This document shows, one piece after another, positions 35,566-47,595 of a DNA stretch of 64,000 nucleotides. Origin of the DNA: Carnegiea gigantea (taxonomy: Eukaryota > Streptophyta > Magnoliopsida > Caryophyllales > Cactaceae). Within the stretch, counting starts at the first letter, position 1. Every line of letters begins with the position of its first letter. The DNA is taken from assembly GCA_029747015.1 (NCBI GenBank), contig JAKOGI010000433.1, forward strand, positions 278,001-342,000. Direction: 5' to 3'. The notes under the pieces are model-generated. The model saw only the letters and a list, made by a program, of their open reading frames with translations. It ran no database searches and was not told the DNA's origin. The translations under genes were made by a program, and so were the position numbers.

Positions 35566-37092
35566 TATATATATTACAATTAATTTCAATAAATATCTTT
35601 TAGAAATCAATTTAACCATGCACTAACCAATGAATTATTCTAATACATCATACAATTCAATATTTGGAAGACAATAATGAACTTATCTATGAATATTAAC
35701 GCAATTTTGAAGCACATGAATAACTATAGGTAAAGATAATAAAGAAACCTGTTTCAATCGACAAAAAACAACGCCGAGCTTATGACAGGAATATGAACAA
35801 TTGTGATTTTTTTTATCGTTCAATATTTTTTCTTTTTTTCCATCTAAAATAAATAACAAATAAACCATAACTAACACCATTTATCAAAACAAACATTTTC
35901 TTTTCATTATATGGCTATTTAAATTAAAAATTACTTGTGCACACAAAATTTGAAAAACTTTTTTGTTCCATCATCCATAACTACTTACATGCAACCATTA
36001 TAACTATTTCATTTATCCAAATCAAAATACGTACATTGCAAAATAAATTAAAGATTAAATTATTTACTATATATATTATATTCACTAATGACACCAATAA
36101 TTAATAATTAAATATGTTTAATTATCACTTTCAAGTCGCATATTCCGAAAAAAAATTATATTCATATTTAGTTCACATTTTATATTCCCATATTCTGAAA
36201 ATAAATTTTCACAAAAAACTAAAATACAACAATGTAACTAAACATGTATGCTACAAAAAAATAAATTTAACGTAACTATTTTATTTATCAAAATAAACCT
36301 AATTAACAAATCAAACACAAATTAAATTATTTCTTTCATATTTCATCCAAATAAACAAGCCCAAATAAACAAAATACTATTAACCAAAAAATAAAATAAA
36401 CACACTTACCAAATCAAACAAATCATACTAAAAATTAAACATACCTAAAATAAACATATATTGGACATACTTACCAAAAATTAATATATACAACAAATCC
36501 AAAAAAAAAAACATACTTAACAAACTTAAATCATTTACCAAAACCAAAACACATTAAATATGATTAACATATTTCAACTTTTTGTAATAATTATATAATT
36601 TTTATAAATATATGTACTCAATATATTTTATTCTACTTATCCAAATAAATGCATTTCACAAATCAAACAAAAAACTAACATAGTTCACATCCATATTTTC
36701 CACATCCGTAATTTACCAAATAAACTAAATTAAATAAACTAACACATACGTAACAAAATTAAATATCACAAAATTCAACAATACATAACAAATTAATATA
36801 ATTTCAAAACACAATAATTTTAATAAACCTAAGTGCTTAGTGTCACCAACCTCTAAATACCGGGAAAATTAAATCAATCACCGGTGAAATGACTAGCAAG
36901 AAGGCGGCAGCGGTGGCAGCTTCTCCTTTTCAACCCATTCACAATAAATCAACCACCACAAAAAACACTAATTAACTCAAAAATTTCAATTTTAAACAGC
37001 AAAATAACTAAAAATAATCAACTTACCAATGAATTATGAACAATGACAACCTCCTTCATCGGTCACCTGAAAAAATGGAGCTCTCCCCTCTC

Positions 37093-37168
37093 TCTCCTCA
37101 TTTCTCTCCCTCTCTCTTTCCTTGTTTCTCTCTCCTCGTTTCTCTCCCTCTCTCTTTCCTTGTTTCTC
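37093..37168. repeat. 38-bp tandem duplication in the CACTA leader (right only)
   Basis: Two adjacent pyrimidine-rich units, 37093-37130 and 37131-37168, differ at one base (tctcctca / tctcctcg start). The left copy near 26095-26150 has a single unit, so this arose after the arms separated. Confidence 0.7.
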
Positions 37169-37249
37169 TCTCTCAGTTGCAAACTCGGTTGCAAAATGAA
37201 GACGAAGAAGGAGGCCACGCTTTAAAAACCAGATTTGCTTTTTTCTTGG

Positions 37250-37465
37250 GAAAGGTATTTTTTATCCAAGGGAATTTACATCGAATTCTGATGGAAAATG
37301 TAATTTTCGACGGATATTCCGACGGAAATTATTTCCATTGGAAAACCCGTTGAAAATTTAAATTTCCATCGAAATCCTATGTAATTTCCGTCGGAGCAAA
37401 AAAATGTCTCCATCGGGAGCGTTGTCCGTCACTTTTTCCGTCAGTATTTAGCCCCTTTTGTAGTG
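37250..37465 (-). repeat. CACTA terminal and subterminal repeats (right)
   Basis: Mirror of 25785-25995, with repeated TTTCCGTCGG-type words in both orientations, ending in the CACTACAAAAGGGG terminus at 37465. Confidence 0.78.
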
Positions 37466-37778
37466 ACATAAGTGATAAGTGCTTCATTACTAAAGTGAGG
37501 GTCTATCAGTTCTTTTAGTCTACTTCTTCTATATGCCAATATGATTGTTCAAGTTGATTTGGGTGATCGATTCAATTTTTGATGTGATGGTACTTGCTCT
37601 TGTTTCAAAAACTTCATTCTCCTATCTATTTTGCAATATTTTCAATCACTTTTGGGCTAACTTCTTGGGTCGATTTGGCTATTGATGTAGCCACTATTGT
37701 TCACCTAAGGAGGTCTTCATCATAGCTCTGGTTTCATAATTACTTGGGAACAAGCAACGGTCCAAGCATGAGCGAGTT
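37466..37778 (+). other. Family-2 3' noncoding region, cut by CACTA (right)
   Basis: Mirror of 25472-25784. It runs into GCATGAGCGAGTT, a degraded polypurine tract, directly before the LTR at 37779. Confidence 0.6.
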
Positions 37779-39035
37779 TGAAAAGTGCTTAGAGTTTACT
37801 TCATTTTGGGGTCGTTTTGTTGCATTTTTAGGGAGATTTATGAACTTTATGTTATAATCTACACTACTATTGTTGTTTTCACTTAGGTATGGTTCTTTTG
37901 TATGTTTTGCAGGTTTTTAGACCTTTTTGCCCCGACTTTGGTCCCTAATTGAGTATGATGTGACTCCCCACATATGCCCTCTAAGTCAACATGCCTGTGG
38001 AGGAAAAGAAGAGCCAGAAAATTTCGAGACATAGATCACCAGAGACAGTCCATGCTGGAGGCCATGGTCCATGGTGAGCCTTAAACTGCTTACCTCTTCG
38101 TCTTCTTTCATCTTGTGGCTAAGGATGATCGAGTTTTTACTTAAAGAGGGACGTTTGGCTGCAGAAAGAAAAGAGAACTCATCTCATCTCTCATTCATCG
38201 TTCTCATATTTTTCATTAGAATTAGAATTCTTGGTTTATATTTTACAGTAAAAGAAGAAATTGAAGAAAAGTTTTGGCTTTTGGGGGTTTGAAGATTGTG
38301 ACACCATTAGAGAATCACAACTACTGCTATGTTTTTTTCTCCCTTTAGTATTTTCTTGAACTGTTGTTTCAAATGTTGTTAATTTTGAACATGAGTGAGT
38401 AGTTTATTTAATTTAGGAATTTTTAGCCAAAGTATTGATGCTGGATCCTTAACCTTCATTGCTTGTGCTTATTCTGTGTTGGAATGTTTGAATTCTACCT
38501 TGTGATTGAAGTGTTCTGAGTGAATTTTAGTGAAATTTGCTTGCTTATGATAGATAGTTGAGTGAAGCATACAAAGGAGAAACTTGCTGTTTGATCGACA
38601 AGATAAGACTTGATTTAGCAACACTTGAAATTGATTTGTTTGTTAAGAGAAAACTTTAGCCAATGAAAAATCTTCAACTTAAACTAAAACAAGAACATTC
38701 GAAAGAATGTTAATTGGATTAGTTTAGACAATTCAATTTATTTCAAAAGAAAGGACTAAATTTTAGCTCAATTGCACTCCTTTCAGTCATCCAATCTATG
38801 TAAAGTGCATGATTTAATCTATTGATCCAACTCTTTACTAGGCGAAATAATTCCCTAGATATTTTGATTCGATTGAATTTCCCGATTAGTTAATTAGCTA
38901 AATTTGAACAGCGTATTGGAAGTTGTTGGCTTAACCTTTTATAATAGGTCAAAACTCAATAGGTTACATTTGGTCTCTATGGGAACGATATTAAAACTAA
39001 ATTACAACACCCGTGCACTTGCAGTAGTATCAACA
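37779..39035 (+). repeat. LTR of family-2 element (right copy)
   Basis: Runs TGAAAAGTGC...AGTATCAACA, 1257 bp. It includes a CCATGGTCCATGG inverted repeat near 38062, in the place where family 1 has its GGCACG hairpins. It is a 3' LTR, since it follows the internal 3' noncoding region. The first bases outside are AGATA. Confidence 0.7.
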
Positions 39036-39198
39036 AGATATATTTATTGGACAAAAGAAAAAGTAATAAATATAGGTAGCAAATTATGAACTTTGGCACG
39101 AAAACAAGCACAAGAAACATAAATTGTAATAGGAAGGAAAATGTTTTCTAAGTTTTTTTGTTTAGGTTCAATGGAAGATTTGTTTGGGAAGTTATATT

Positions 39199-39202
<4 letters not shown>

Positions 39203-39281
<79 letters not shown>

Positions 39282-39328
39282 ACTATAAGTACACACACAT
39301 ACATGCATATATATATATATATATATAT

Positions 39329-39376
<48 letters not shown>
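39203..39376. repeat. Compound (AT)n/(AC)n microsatellite
   Basis: AT runs interrupted by two AC tracts (near 39251-39272 and 39290-39300) and single-base changes. It is the counterpart of the pure AT tract at 23832-24048. Flanks 39036-39202 and 39377-39491 match the left arm and hold no gene. Confidence 0.95.
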
Positions 39377-39379
<3 letters not shown>

Positions 39380-39491
39380 AATTAGATTTAATAGAAGATA
39401 GTGCTCCCAGTTTCGGTTTCGAGTTTCTTTTGGGGGCCAAAACCAATTACACTGGTTCCTTAATATTAGGAACCTAAATGATTTGACTAAG

Positions 39492-42181
39492 TGTAATAGT
39501 CCGACCCTAAAATATGTTTATTAATTTTATTTCATTAATCCATGTGATTAATTTCATTTCATTTACATCATTGCATTTTATTATTCTAATTGGACATTTC
39601 TAAATAGGCCCTCACTTTGCAATTCGGGGTTTTGTTCTAATCAAATTTTGGAGATCGATTTAGGCCTTGATATTTATGAATATAGCGATTTAATTCTTTT
39701 TCATGGCACTACAACCATTTAATCTCGAGTTCTGAAAAAAAAAAAATAATTTTGCAAACGCACTCGGTTTCAGCTCTTTTCCAAACCCAAGCCCGTTAAG
39801 GCCGATTTCGATCCATCAAGACTTGACCCTCATTTGTTTAGCTAATCACCCTTAATTAGGCCTTAATTAAGCTTAGCAAAAGTGGCTTTTTGACCTTAAA
39901 TTTTTGCCAAGTATATATTTGGCAAGGCTTTTATTTTACACCAAGTAATTGCAAGACATTTTCTCTCTCCTATTTCTCTCCTCCTTCCCTCTAAGTCATG
40001 TCAGCAGCACCATCACCATTTCAGCCACCAAACAGCCACCAACAGCCACCAAACAACCACCACTCACCACCCCAACCGTCCCTCTCACTCCTTCAAGCAG
40101 TAAGAATTATTCATACCTCTTTCTAAGCACAAAGTGAGTAATTCTTTTCACCTCCTATGCTGATTTTGTTGTTGATTCTTGATATTGTTGGTTTTTGCTT
40201 CTTATTTTGCTTGTTTTAGTGATGGATTATGCTATTTTTACGGAATTAAGAATCATCTTGGTGACGGATCATGATGGGGTTGAAATTGGATGAGGCTAGG
40301 GTTAGGGTTTCTTAGTCATGCAAGCTTCATGTTCAAGTGTTGTTTATTGATTGTTTTATCCTTGTTTGTGCTTATCTCTTAATATATTGAAGTTTGTTAT
40401 GGTGTTTATGGTGTTTGAAAAGATGGGAGTGAGTTCAAGTTGACTCAAAGTTAGGGTTTTATCCAAAATGCATGGTTTGGACTAAACTAGTATTAAACTT
40501 GAGGTATGTGTACATGTGACTTGAAAAGGAGCCTTAATTGGATATGAATATGAAGTGGAATTGTGTGTGGTGTTTTTGTATGCTGTTGGGATATACCAAA
40601 GTGTGTTTACATGCTCTTAAGAAAGAATTTAAGTTGAGGATTGGTGTGAAAACTGAGAAAACAAATTCAAGCAGTGAGGCTGGAATTTCCAGAAGAACAG
40701 GACAAAGTTTGAGATGAAGCTGGTAATGAACGGCTCAGCCAAAAATTACAATTTTTGGTGGGCAGATAGGTCAGTGTGTTAGCTTTAAAATGGCTCATGA
40801 ATCGCATTAATCCAAGGTCTATGGACCACAAAAAGTTATGGTCATTTTACTGAATCTGTGCAGGATGGACTCAAAACTGACATGTTGGTGTTCCAGCCCG
40901 ATTTTATGAACCTTGTTGTGGGAATCATGTTATGTGTCCTCAAGGAAAGCTTTAGAGGACTTCCTAAGCTTTACATATTGGGGTTTTAGGTCTCATTTCA
41001 AGGTCGGGAGTGTAAGTTCTGATTTATTCTTTCTGTGCCCTCGTTATAAACCCTTACCCTCTGAACTCGCTACCGTGCCTTAAATCATCATTTCTATAAT
41101 TTATTTGGCTACAGCATTTTAGTTAATCTATAAACTGGTCTATACAGATTCTTTATAAGCCAGTTTATTTATAGGTATCAAGTGTGCCAGTTTTATTTGA
41201 AGGTATTCATTATAAGAACAAGTTCATTTCTGACCTCATGTTCTTATAATGATCTTTTCAACAGAATCAAGGCCTAAGCTCTCATTCTCTCCGTTTTAGT
41301 GCATCTTATTACTCTGGGAACTAGCTTTTAAAACTTCTAGCTACGTTCATTGACTGTATCTTTAGAAATCAGCATGTATTTATCGAAATTGTAATGTTTT
41401 GGTAAGTACATCAATGAATCAATTGAATCAGTGCTTTATCACATAATTAATGACCCCATCAGTTACCAGTTACAGGGCATTGCCCTCTAGTTTCCCGTGC
41501 GACTTCAGGCGAGGTCCTCCGGTCGGCTTGGCAGGTGTACACCTATGCACAGATCGTAACAGTTACTAAGGGGTGCACTAACAGATAATAATTGGCAATT
41601 TAGCTTTATATGCATCTCATTCCCTGTTTCAAAATCAAAATGAATTGCAAAGTGGGCCCACATAATTTTTCAGTGAATCTTTTTCAGTACAGGGATGCAT
41701 GTACTGAGCTTTAGCTCACAGTTCGAAATGTTTTTATGTTTAGTTTTAGGAAAATATTTAGTGAACCGCTCTCAGGCGGGCAAGGAGGCTGAAGGTGATA
41801 AATGAAACAGGACCGTCCATGTGGTTGGCAGTGTAAGAGTGCTAAGATGCTTTCATACCATATTGTACTGTATTTTGGTGTTATAACTGTATACTTGAAC
41901 TAAATTATATATTCTGGTGTTACAACTGTATATGTGAACCAAGTTATGTATGTTGGTGTAAACCTTGGGAAGTTAGAACTATTTCTGTACATAACTAAAT
42001 GGTTTGAGTGTTTATGATGGTGAATGCCCTTATAGGGTAAACTTTGGTTTATGGCAAGTCTTCATGTATAAGGAAGCCTTGTCCTTTGTGGACGGCGGTA
42101 ACACCCCGTTCTATTATTTCTCATTGTTAAACTTAAGTAGGTAAATGCAAGCAATGATTCATGTATTAATGGGGTGTTATA
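39492..42181 (+). repeat. 5' LTR of Tekay-like element
   Basis: 2690 bp. It ends ...GGGGTGTTATA at 42181 (final CA mutated), fixed by the primer site that follows. It includes a 'caccaac' CCA-rich repeat patch near 40020-40075. Confidence 0.88.
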
Positions 42182-42185
42182 GATT

Positions 42186-42197
42186 TGGTATCAGAGC
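42186..42197 (+). promoter_or_regulatory. Primer-binding site (initiator tRNA-Met type)
   Basis: TGGTATCAGAGC starts 4 nt after the LTR, the standard site complementary to plant initiator methionine tRNA. It differs from the tRNA-Asp-type sites of the Athila families. Confidence 0.85.
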
Positions 42198-42314
42198 CCA
42201 GGGTAAGATTTTCTTGAGGAAAGTAGAGTTAGAAATTATAGGGTGAGAATGGTTGTCGTGAGGGGGCTATTGTATATTGCTAAAGTGAGATTCGGAGTGT
42301 AGTAACGATATTCG

Positions 42315-42374
42315 AATGCAAGTTGCTTCCATTTGCATGTCTCTAATGCAAGTTGCTTCCATTTGTATGTCCCG
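42315..42374. repeat. 30-bp tandem duplication in Tekay leader
   Basis: Two adjacent 30-bp units beginning AATGCAAGTTGCTTCCATTT (42315-42344 and 42345-42374) differ at about three bases. Confidence 0.75.
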
Positions 42375-42586
42375 AAGAGGATCAAGACATTGACGATGTG
42401 GGGGTGGAACAACAATAGGAACAAGAGGCGGATGAGTTGATGGTGGAGTTACAACATGAGCAGGAACAGCAAGTCCAGCAAGAGATCGGTGATGCCGAGT
42501 CAGAGGCATCAATTAGTAGCTTCGACTCAGGCGAAGAACCTGATGATGAGTCCGACCCGCATTGCGATCCATCTGAGGATCGTTAG
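42375..42586 (+). pseudogene. Acidic reading frame upstream of gag (tentative)
   Basis: Between the leader duplication and a TAG at 42584-42586 one frame has about 70 codons with a single internal stop (TAG near 42416). It is strongly acidic and Gln-rich, ending in a segment like SGEEPDDESDPHCDPSEDR. It could be the remains of a short gag-leader ORF or a different start of gag. The neighbouring frame is Gly/Arg-rich, so the composition may simply reflect GAN-rich sequence. No domain is recognised. The following 42587-43021 shows no gene. Confidence 0.3.
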
Positions 42587-43021
42587 GTGGTTCTAGGGGT
42601 TGGTGTATTGGTTTTTATTTTGAACCTGTATGTATATATGGTACGGTTGGAGAGGAGAGTTTGGTTTTGTGTGGCATTTAACATTGTATATAGCGAGGCT
42701 AATCCTCTCCGACCGTGATGATATGGTCCGCACCTCTTTTTGGTCATGTGACGGATCTGGTGTTTAGGGGCTATGTAGTGTTTAGTGTCAGGGTAGGAGT
42801 CAGAACTAGGCTTGCTTACTCAGCTAGGTGTAATATGCTTTTGTTGTTTATGTATATAGATCGGCAGCTATGTATGTAAGTAAGCCGTTATGAAATGAAA
42901 TGATGACGCTTTGAGTTAGGAAATAATCTTTGAGCCATCTTCTATGTATTTATTGGGCATGTTTATTTTATATGTCTAGAGGTTCCAGTGTTTGAATTGT
43001 TTCATTTAATGTATGATTAGA

Positions 43022-44235
43022 ATGTCTGAGTCAGTGCAAAACAACATGGAGGTTCATGCCGAGGATAATTTGGAGCAAGGCTAAGGTTCGGGTAATCAAG
43101 CCTCGTGCCAGGAACCACAACCACAACATGGTGACACACCACCGTTGCCCTTTGTATTAGCTAGCAACTTAGGAAACCTGAGTTACTGGCCAACCCTAGT
43201 TGTTGAATTGATGAAGCGAATTCCCCAGGTACCTGCTGAAACCCCTTCTAAAGAGGATAAATTAGCAGATAGGGTAGCACGGTGCAACCTTAAAGTAATG
43301 GATCTTATGATCCAATAGTATTGGAGGAATGTATAAGAGGAATGTAGAAAATCTTTACAGTGGTAAAGGTGCCAGAAGGAAAAAGGGTAAATATTGGGAC
43401 ATATTATTTGACTGGTGAAGCTGACATTTGATGGAATACCGTGAAAGATAAACTCGTAGGGCCTGAATTTACCTAGAATAAATTCTTGAGTGAGTTAAGG
43501 GCAAAATTTTACCAAGTTGTGGTCCAAAGGCAAAAGGAGAAAGAGTTTATAGAGCTGAAGATGAGTGGCACCATAACTATGATGCAATACGCCAGTAAGT
43601 TCACCGAATTATCTAGGTTTGTTCTTGAGTTTGTGTCATCTAAAAGGTTGAAAATGAGGAGGTTTGAGGAGGGCCTGGCCTTCTATATTCGAAATCAGTT
43701 ACCTAGACAACCAATTCTGACTTATCAAGTACTATATGAGCGAGCAGCTGAAGTGGAACGAGTCAAAACGGAGTTAAGAGCACTGAATCCATTCAACCAC
43801 AAGAGAAAGGGGTTTGAGCAGGGGACTCCAAGTGAGAGTGTGAATCAGAACCAGAAGAAACCTATTTCTGTTTCTTCCAAGAACCAACCTGTAGGCTCGA
43901 TAGCACCCTATGCGAAGTGTGGGAGAACATATCACACCACTCCTAAATGCCGCATTGGCACGAACAAATGTATATGGTGTGGAAGTCCTGAACACCTCAT
44001 CGCTGCATGCCCCCAACGACTAAAAGCTGTAGACAAGGGCACAGCAAAACCCTTGGCTCCGCTCCGCCAGGGACCCCCACCTTCAAGGCCTGCAATTGCA
44101 GGAAGGGCATTTGTGATGAACAAGAAGGAAGCCGCTACCTCTGGTACGGTAGTCACTGGAACTTTCTTTTTAAATTCCAAGCCATTTTCTGTATTATTTG
44201 ATTTGGGCACCACTCATTCATTTATATCTTCCTAA
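43022..44235 (+). pseudogene. gag of Tekay-like element, degenerate
   Basis: A frame starting at ATG 43022 (MSESVQNNMEV) is interrupted by stops near 43082, 43318, 43432 and 43474, then is open from 43486 to 44235. The open part contains the gag domain (MMQYASKFTELSRF; RRFEEGLAFYIRNQLPRQP) and a CCHC knuckle CIWCGSPEHLIAAC (43970-44011). Its end runs into the protease (LFDLGTTHSF, near 44197-44226), where the catalytic D-S-G has become D-L-G. The protein would build the particle and bind genomic RNA. The stops make this copy inactive. Confidence 0.8.
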
Positions 44236-44247
44236 TCTGTTATACAA

Positions 44248-47200
44248 TTGAGTCTTGAGAACGGGAGGATGGAAACTAATTATAAAATTAAGCTACCCAA
44301 CAATTCTGTGATCGAGTGCCCCCTCTCTTATAAACTTATCCCTATCACCATTGGTGAAACCACCTTCTCTGTGGATTTGACTCAATTTAATTTGTCTGAT
44401 TTTGACATCATTTTGGGAATGAATTGGTTACACACTTATGGAGCCCAAATTGACTGTGAAGATCTTAAGGTTATCTTGAAAGATGAAAAAGGCAGGAAAG
44501 TGTGTTTTTATGGGCAGAGAGAGGCAAAATCTTGTTCTTTGATTTCCGTAATGAAAGCAAGTAAGCTATTATATCGGGGGTGTATTGGATATTAGTGTTA
44601 TGCTATTGACACCCAAACAAAAGAAGAGGAAGTAGAGAATATACCTGTAGCTTATGAATTTGAAGATGTTTTCCCTGAAGAGTTACCGGGACTACCCCTA
44701 TAGAGAGAAATTGATTTCGAAATCGAGTTAATTCCTGAAGCCCAACCTATTTCTAAAGCCCTATATCGTATGGCCCTAATTGAGCTTAAGGAATTAAAGA
44801 TTCAACTAGATGAACTATTACAGAAGGGCTTTATTAGGCCAAGTGTGTCACTATGGGGTGCTCCAGTGCTGTTTGTCAAGAAGAAGGATGGAACCTTAAG
44901 ACTATGTATTGATTGTAGGGAGTTGAATAAGATTACCATCAAGAACAAAAATCCTCTACCACGAATAGATGATTTGTTTGATCAATTACAAGGAGCAAGA
45001 GTGTTCTCTAAGATTGATTTGAGGTCAGGGTACTATCAACTTAGGATTAAACCTGATGACATTCCTAAGACAGCATTTAGGACTAGGTATGGTCACTATG
45101 AGTTTACAATGATGCCTTTTGGTCTCACTAATGCTCCTGCAGCCTTCATAGACCTTATGAACAGGGTTTTTAGACCCTATTTAGACAAGTTTATAGTGGT
45201 GTTCATATATGACATTCTTATCTATTCTAAGGACAAGGGGGAACATGCTGATCAACTGCGGACAGTATTGCAAACTTTGAGGAAGCATCAACTCTATGGA
45301 AAATTAAAGAAATGTGAATTTTGGTTGGAGGAAGTGGTATTTTTGGGGCATGTAGTTATAAAAGAAGGAATTAAAGTTGACCCCGAGAAGGTGAAAGCAA
45401 TCATAGAATGGCCAAGGCCCACCAATGTCACTGAGATTAGAAGCTTTCTAGGTTTAGCAGGTTACTACCGAAGGTTCGTAAAGGACTTTTCGAAAATAGC
45501 TTCACCACTGACTAATCTACTGAAGAAAGCGAGCAAATTTGAGTGGATTGAAAGATGTGAGAAAGCTTTCCAAGAGCTAAGGCAGTGATTGACCACTGCC
45601 CTAATCCTAATGTTACCAATGGAAGGAAAGGAGTATACTGTTTATAGTGATGCTTCAAAGAACGGTCAAGGGTGCGTGCTGATGCAGAAGGACAAAGTAG
45701 TAGCTTATGCCTCTCGACAACTCAAGCCATATGAGAAGAACTACCCTACCCATGACCTGGAGTTAGCAGCCGTGGTCTTTGCTTTGAAAATTTGGAGGCA
45801 TTATTTATATGGGGTACCATGCAGGGTTTATACTGATCATCAAAGTTTAAAGTATATCTTCACCCAGAAGGAGCTCAATTTGAGGCAACAGCGTTGGCTT
45901 GAGTTGCTTAAAGACTATGATTTGCAGATCCAATATCATCCTGGTAAAGCAAATGTGGTGGCAGATGCTCTGAGTAGGAAGGCGCAACATAGCTCAAACA
46001 TTGTGGTGATTATCCAATTGAACCTCTTGAGAGAACTTGAGGACTTCGGGATTCAATTAGTGTCCCACGAGCAAACAAATGTGCAATTATCAGCACTTAC
46101 CGTGCAGTCCTCCCTAGTGAAAGAAATTCGACTGAACTAGAAAAGTGATCTCGAACTCCAATAAATAAAGCAAAATTTAGAAAAAAGGAAGTCTCTAGAT
46201 TTGTAATACACGAGGATGGGACCCTGCAGTTCCAGAATCGCTTATGTGTGCCTAAAAAGGAAGGATTGGGGAAGTAGATCATGAAAGAGGCTCACAATAC
46301 TCTTTGTTCGGTGCATCTAGGAGGCACCAACATGTATAGAGATCTAAGACTATACTTTTGGTGGAATAATATGAAGAAAGACGTTGCAGAATATGTGAAC
46401 AAGTGTCTAACTTGCCAGAAAGTTAAACCAAAGCATCAATGTCCTGTGGGTGAACTACGACCCTTAGAAATTCCCACTTGGAAGTGGGATTCGATCTCAA
46501 TGGACTTTGTTATGGGTTTACCCCTTTCTGCCTCGAAAAAGCATGCTATCTGGGTCATAATTGATCGACTCACGAAGTCGGCTCATTTCCTGCTAATTAA
46601 GGATACTTGGGGAGTTGAAAGACTAGCCTAACTGTATGTTAAGGAGATAGTCCGTCTGCACGGGATCCCTTTAGATATAGTCTCAGATAGGGATCAAAGA
46701 TTTCAAGCATGTTTCTGGCAAGCGCTTCAAAAGGCCCTTGGGACCAAACTAAACTTCAGTAGCTCCTATTATCCAGAAACAGATGGACAAATTAAAAGAG
46801 TGAACCAAATTGTAGAGGACATGCTGAGAGCTTATGTACTGGAGTTTCAAGGGAAATGGGAAGATGATTTACCTTTGGTGGAATTTTCTTATAATAACAG
46901 CTATCAGTCCACCATCAAAATGGCCCCATTTGAGGCTTTATATGGGAGAAAATGTACAATCCCATTGTGCTGGAGTGATTTGGACGAGGCACTGATTATA
47001 GGTCCTGAAATGATTCAAGCGACCACTGAGACAATAAGAAAGATTCAGAAGCATATCAGGGTTGCCCAAAGTCGACAGAAAAGTCATGCAGACAAAAGAA
47101 GAAGGCATCTAGAGTTTCAAGTAGGCGATAAAGTTTTTCTGAAAGTTTCACCCACTAGAGGTGTCAAGAGGTTCGGAATACGGGGCAGATTGAGTCCAAG

Positions 47201-47552
47201 GTATATTGGACCTTATGAAATCATTGAAAGGTTGAATCCCGTCACTTATCGTCTAGAGTTGCCTATCGAACTTGAGCACGTGCATAACATGTTTCATATC
47301 TCTCAACTTCAAAAATACAATCCAGATCCAGACCATACCATTGTATCTGAACCTATTGAAATCACTGAAGATCTAGTATATGAGGAGCGTCCTGTTCAAA
47401 TACTAGATCGCAGGATCAAGCAGCTGTGTAACAAGCAGATACCATTGATTAAAGTACTTTGGACAAACCACACCTCCCAAGAAGCCACCTGGGAGACCGA
47501 AGAGGCTATGAAAACCTCATATCCACATTTATTCGAGGTAATCCTATGGTGA
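44248..47552 (+). pseudogene. pol (protease end, RT, RNase H, integrase, chromodomain-like)
   Basis: Collinear pol in pieces. The protease C-terminus is at 44248-44595. Reverse transcriptase is at 44770-45588 ([37 protein letters not shown]). In the catalytic box the first Asp is replaced: FIYDILIYS at about 45205-45231, where the family has FIDD. RNase H (45589-46000) keeps YSDAS, LELAAV, YTDHQ and ADALSR. Integrase has its zinc finger and first Asp (SMDFVMGLP) at 46281-46631, and the second Asp (SDRD) near 46686. The third catalytic position reads GQIKR near 46788, where Glu is expected. The end (47390-47549) is chromodomain-like (VLWTNHTSQEATWE). Stops lie near 44593, 44701, 45586, 46138 and 46629. 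RT and integrase are both dead by substitution as well as by stops. Confidence 0.88.
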
Positions 47553-47582
47553 AGTTCATCAGTTTCGAGGACGAAACTTTTT

Positions 47583-47590
47583 AAGGGGGG
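47583..47590 (+). promoter_or_regulatory. Polypurine tract of Tekay-like element
   Basis: AAGGGGGG lies 5 nt before the 3' LTR start (TGTAATAG at 47596), the expected plus-strand priming site. Confidence 0.75.
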
Positions 47591-47595
47591 AAGAC

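Larger units (their letters stand above)
32145..37465 (-). mobile_element. CACTA (En/Spm) transposon, inverted copy
   Basis: On the minus strand it starts at 37465 with an intact CACTACAAAAGGGGC terminus, next to target site ACA (37466-37468). It runs through subterminal repeats, an AT-rich leader (35900-37080; nothing coding seen) and a broken transposase to 32145. The 3' half is absent. It is the mirror copy of 25785-30956. Confidence 0.87.

Noticed and set aside
42267..42512. 81-codon minus-strand frame opposite the Tekay acidic leader frame
   Set aside because: Pro/His-rich translation of the opposite strand of GAN-rich sequence; no support.
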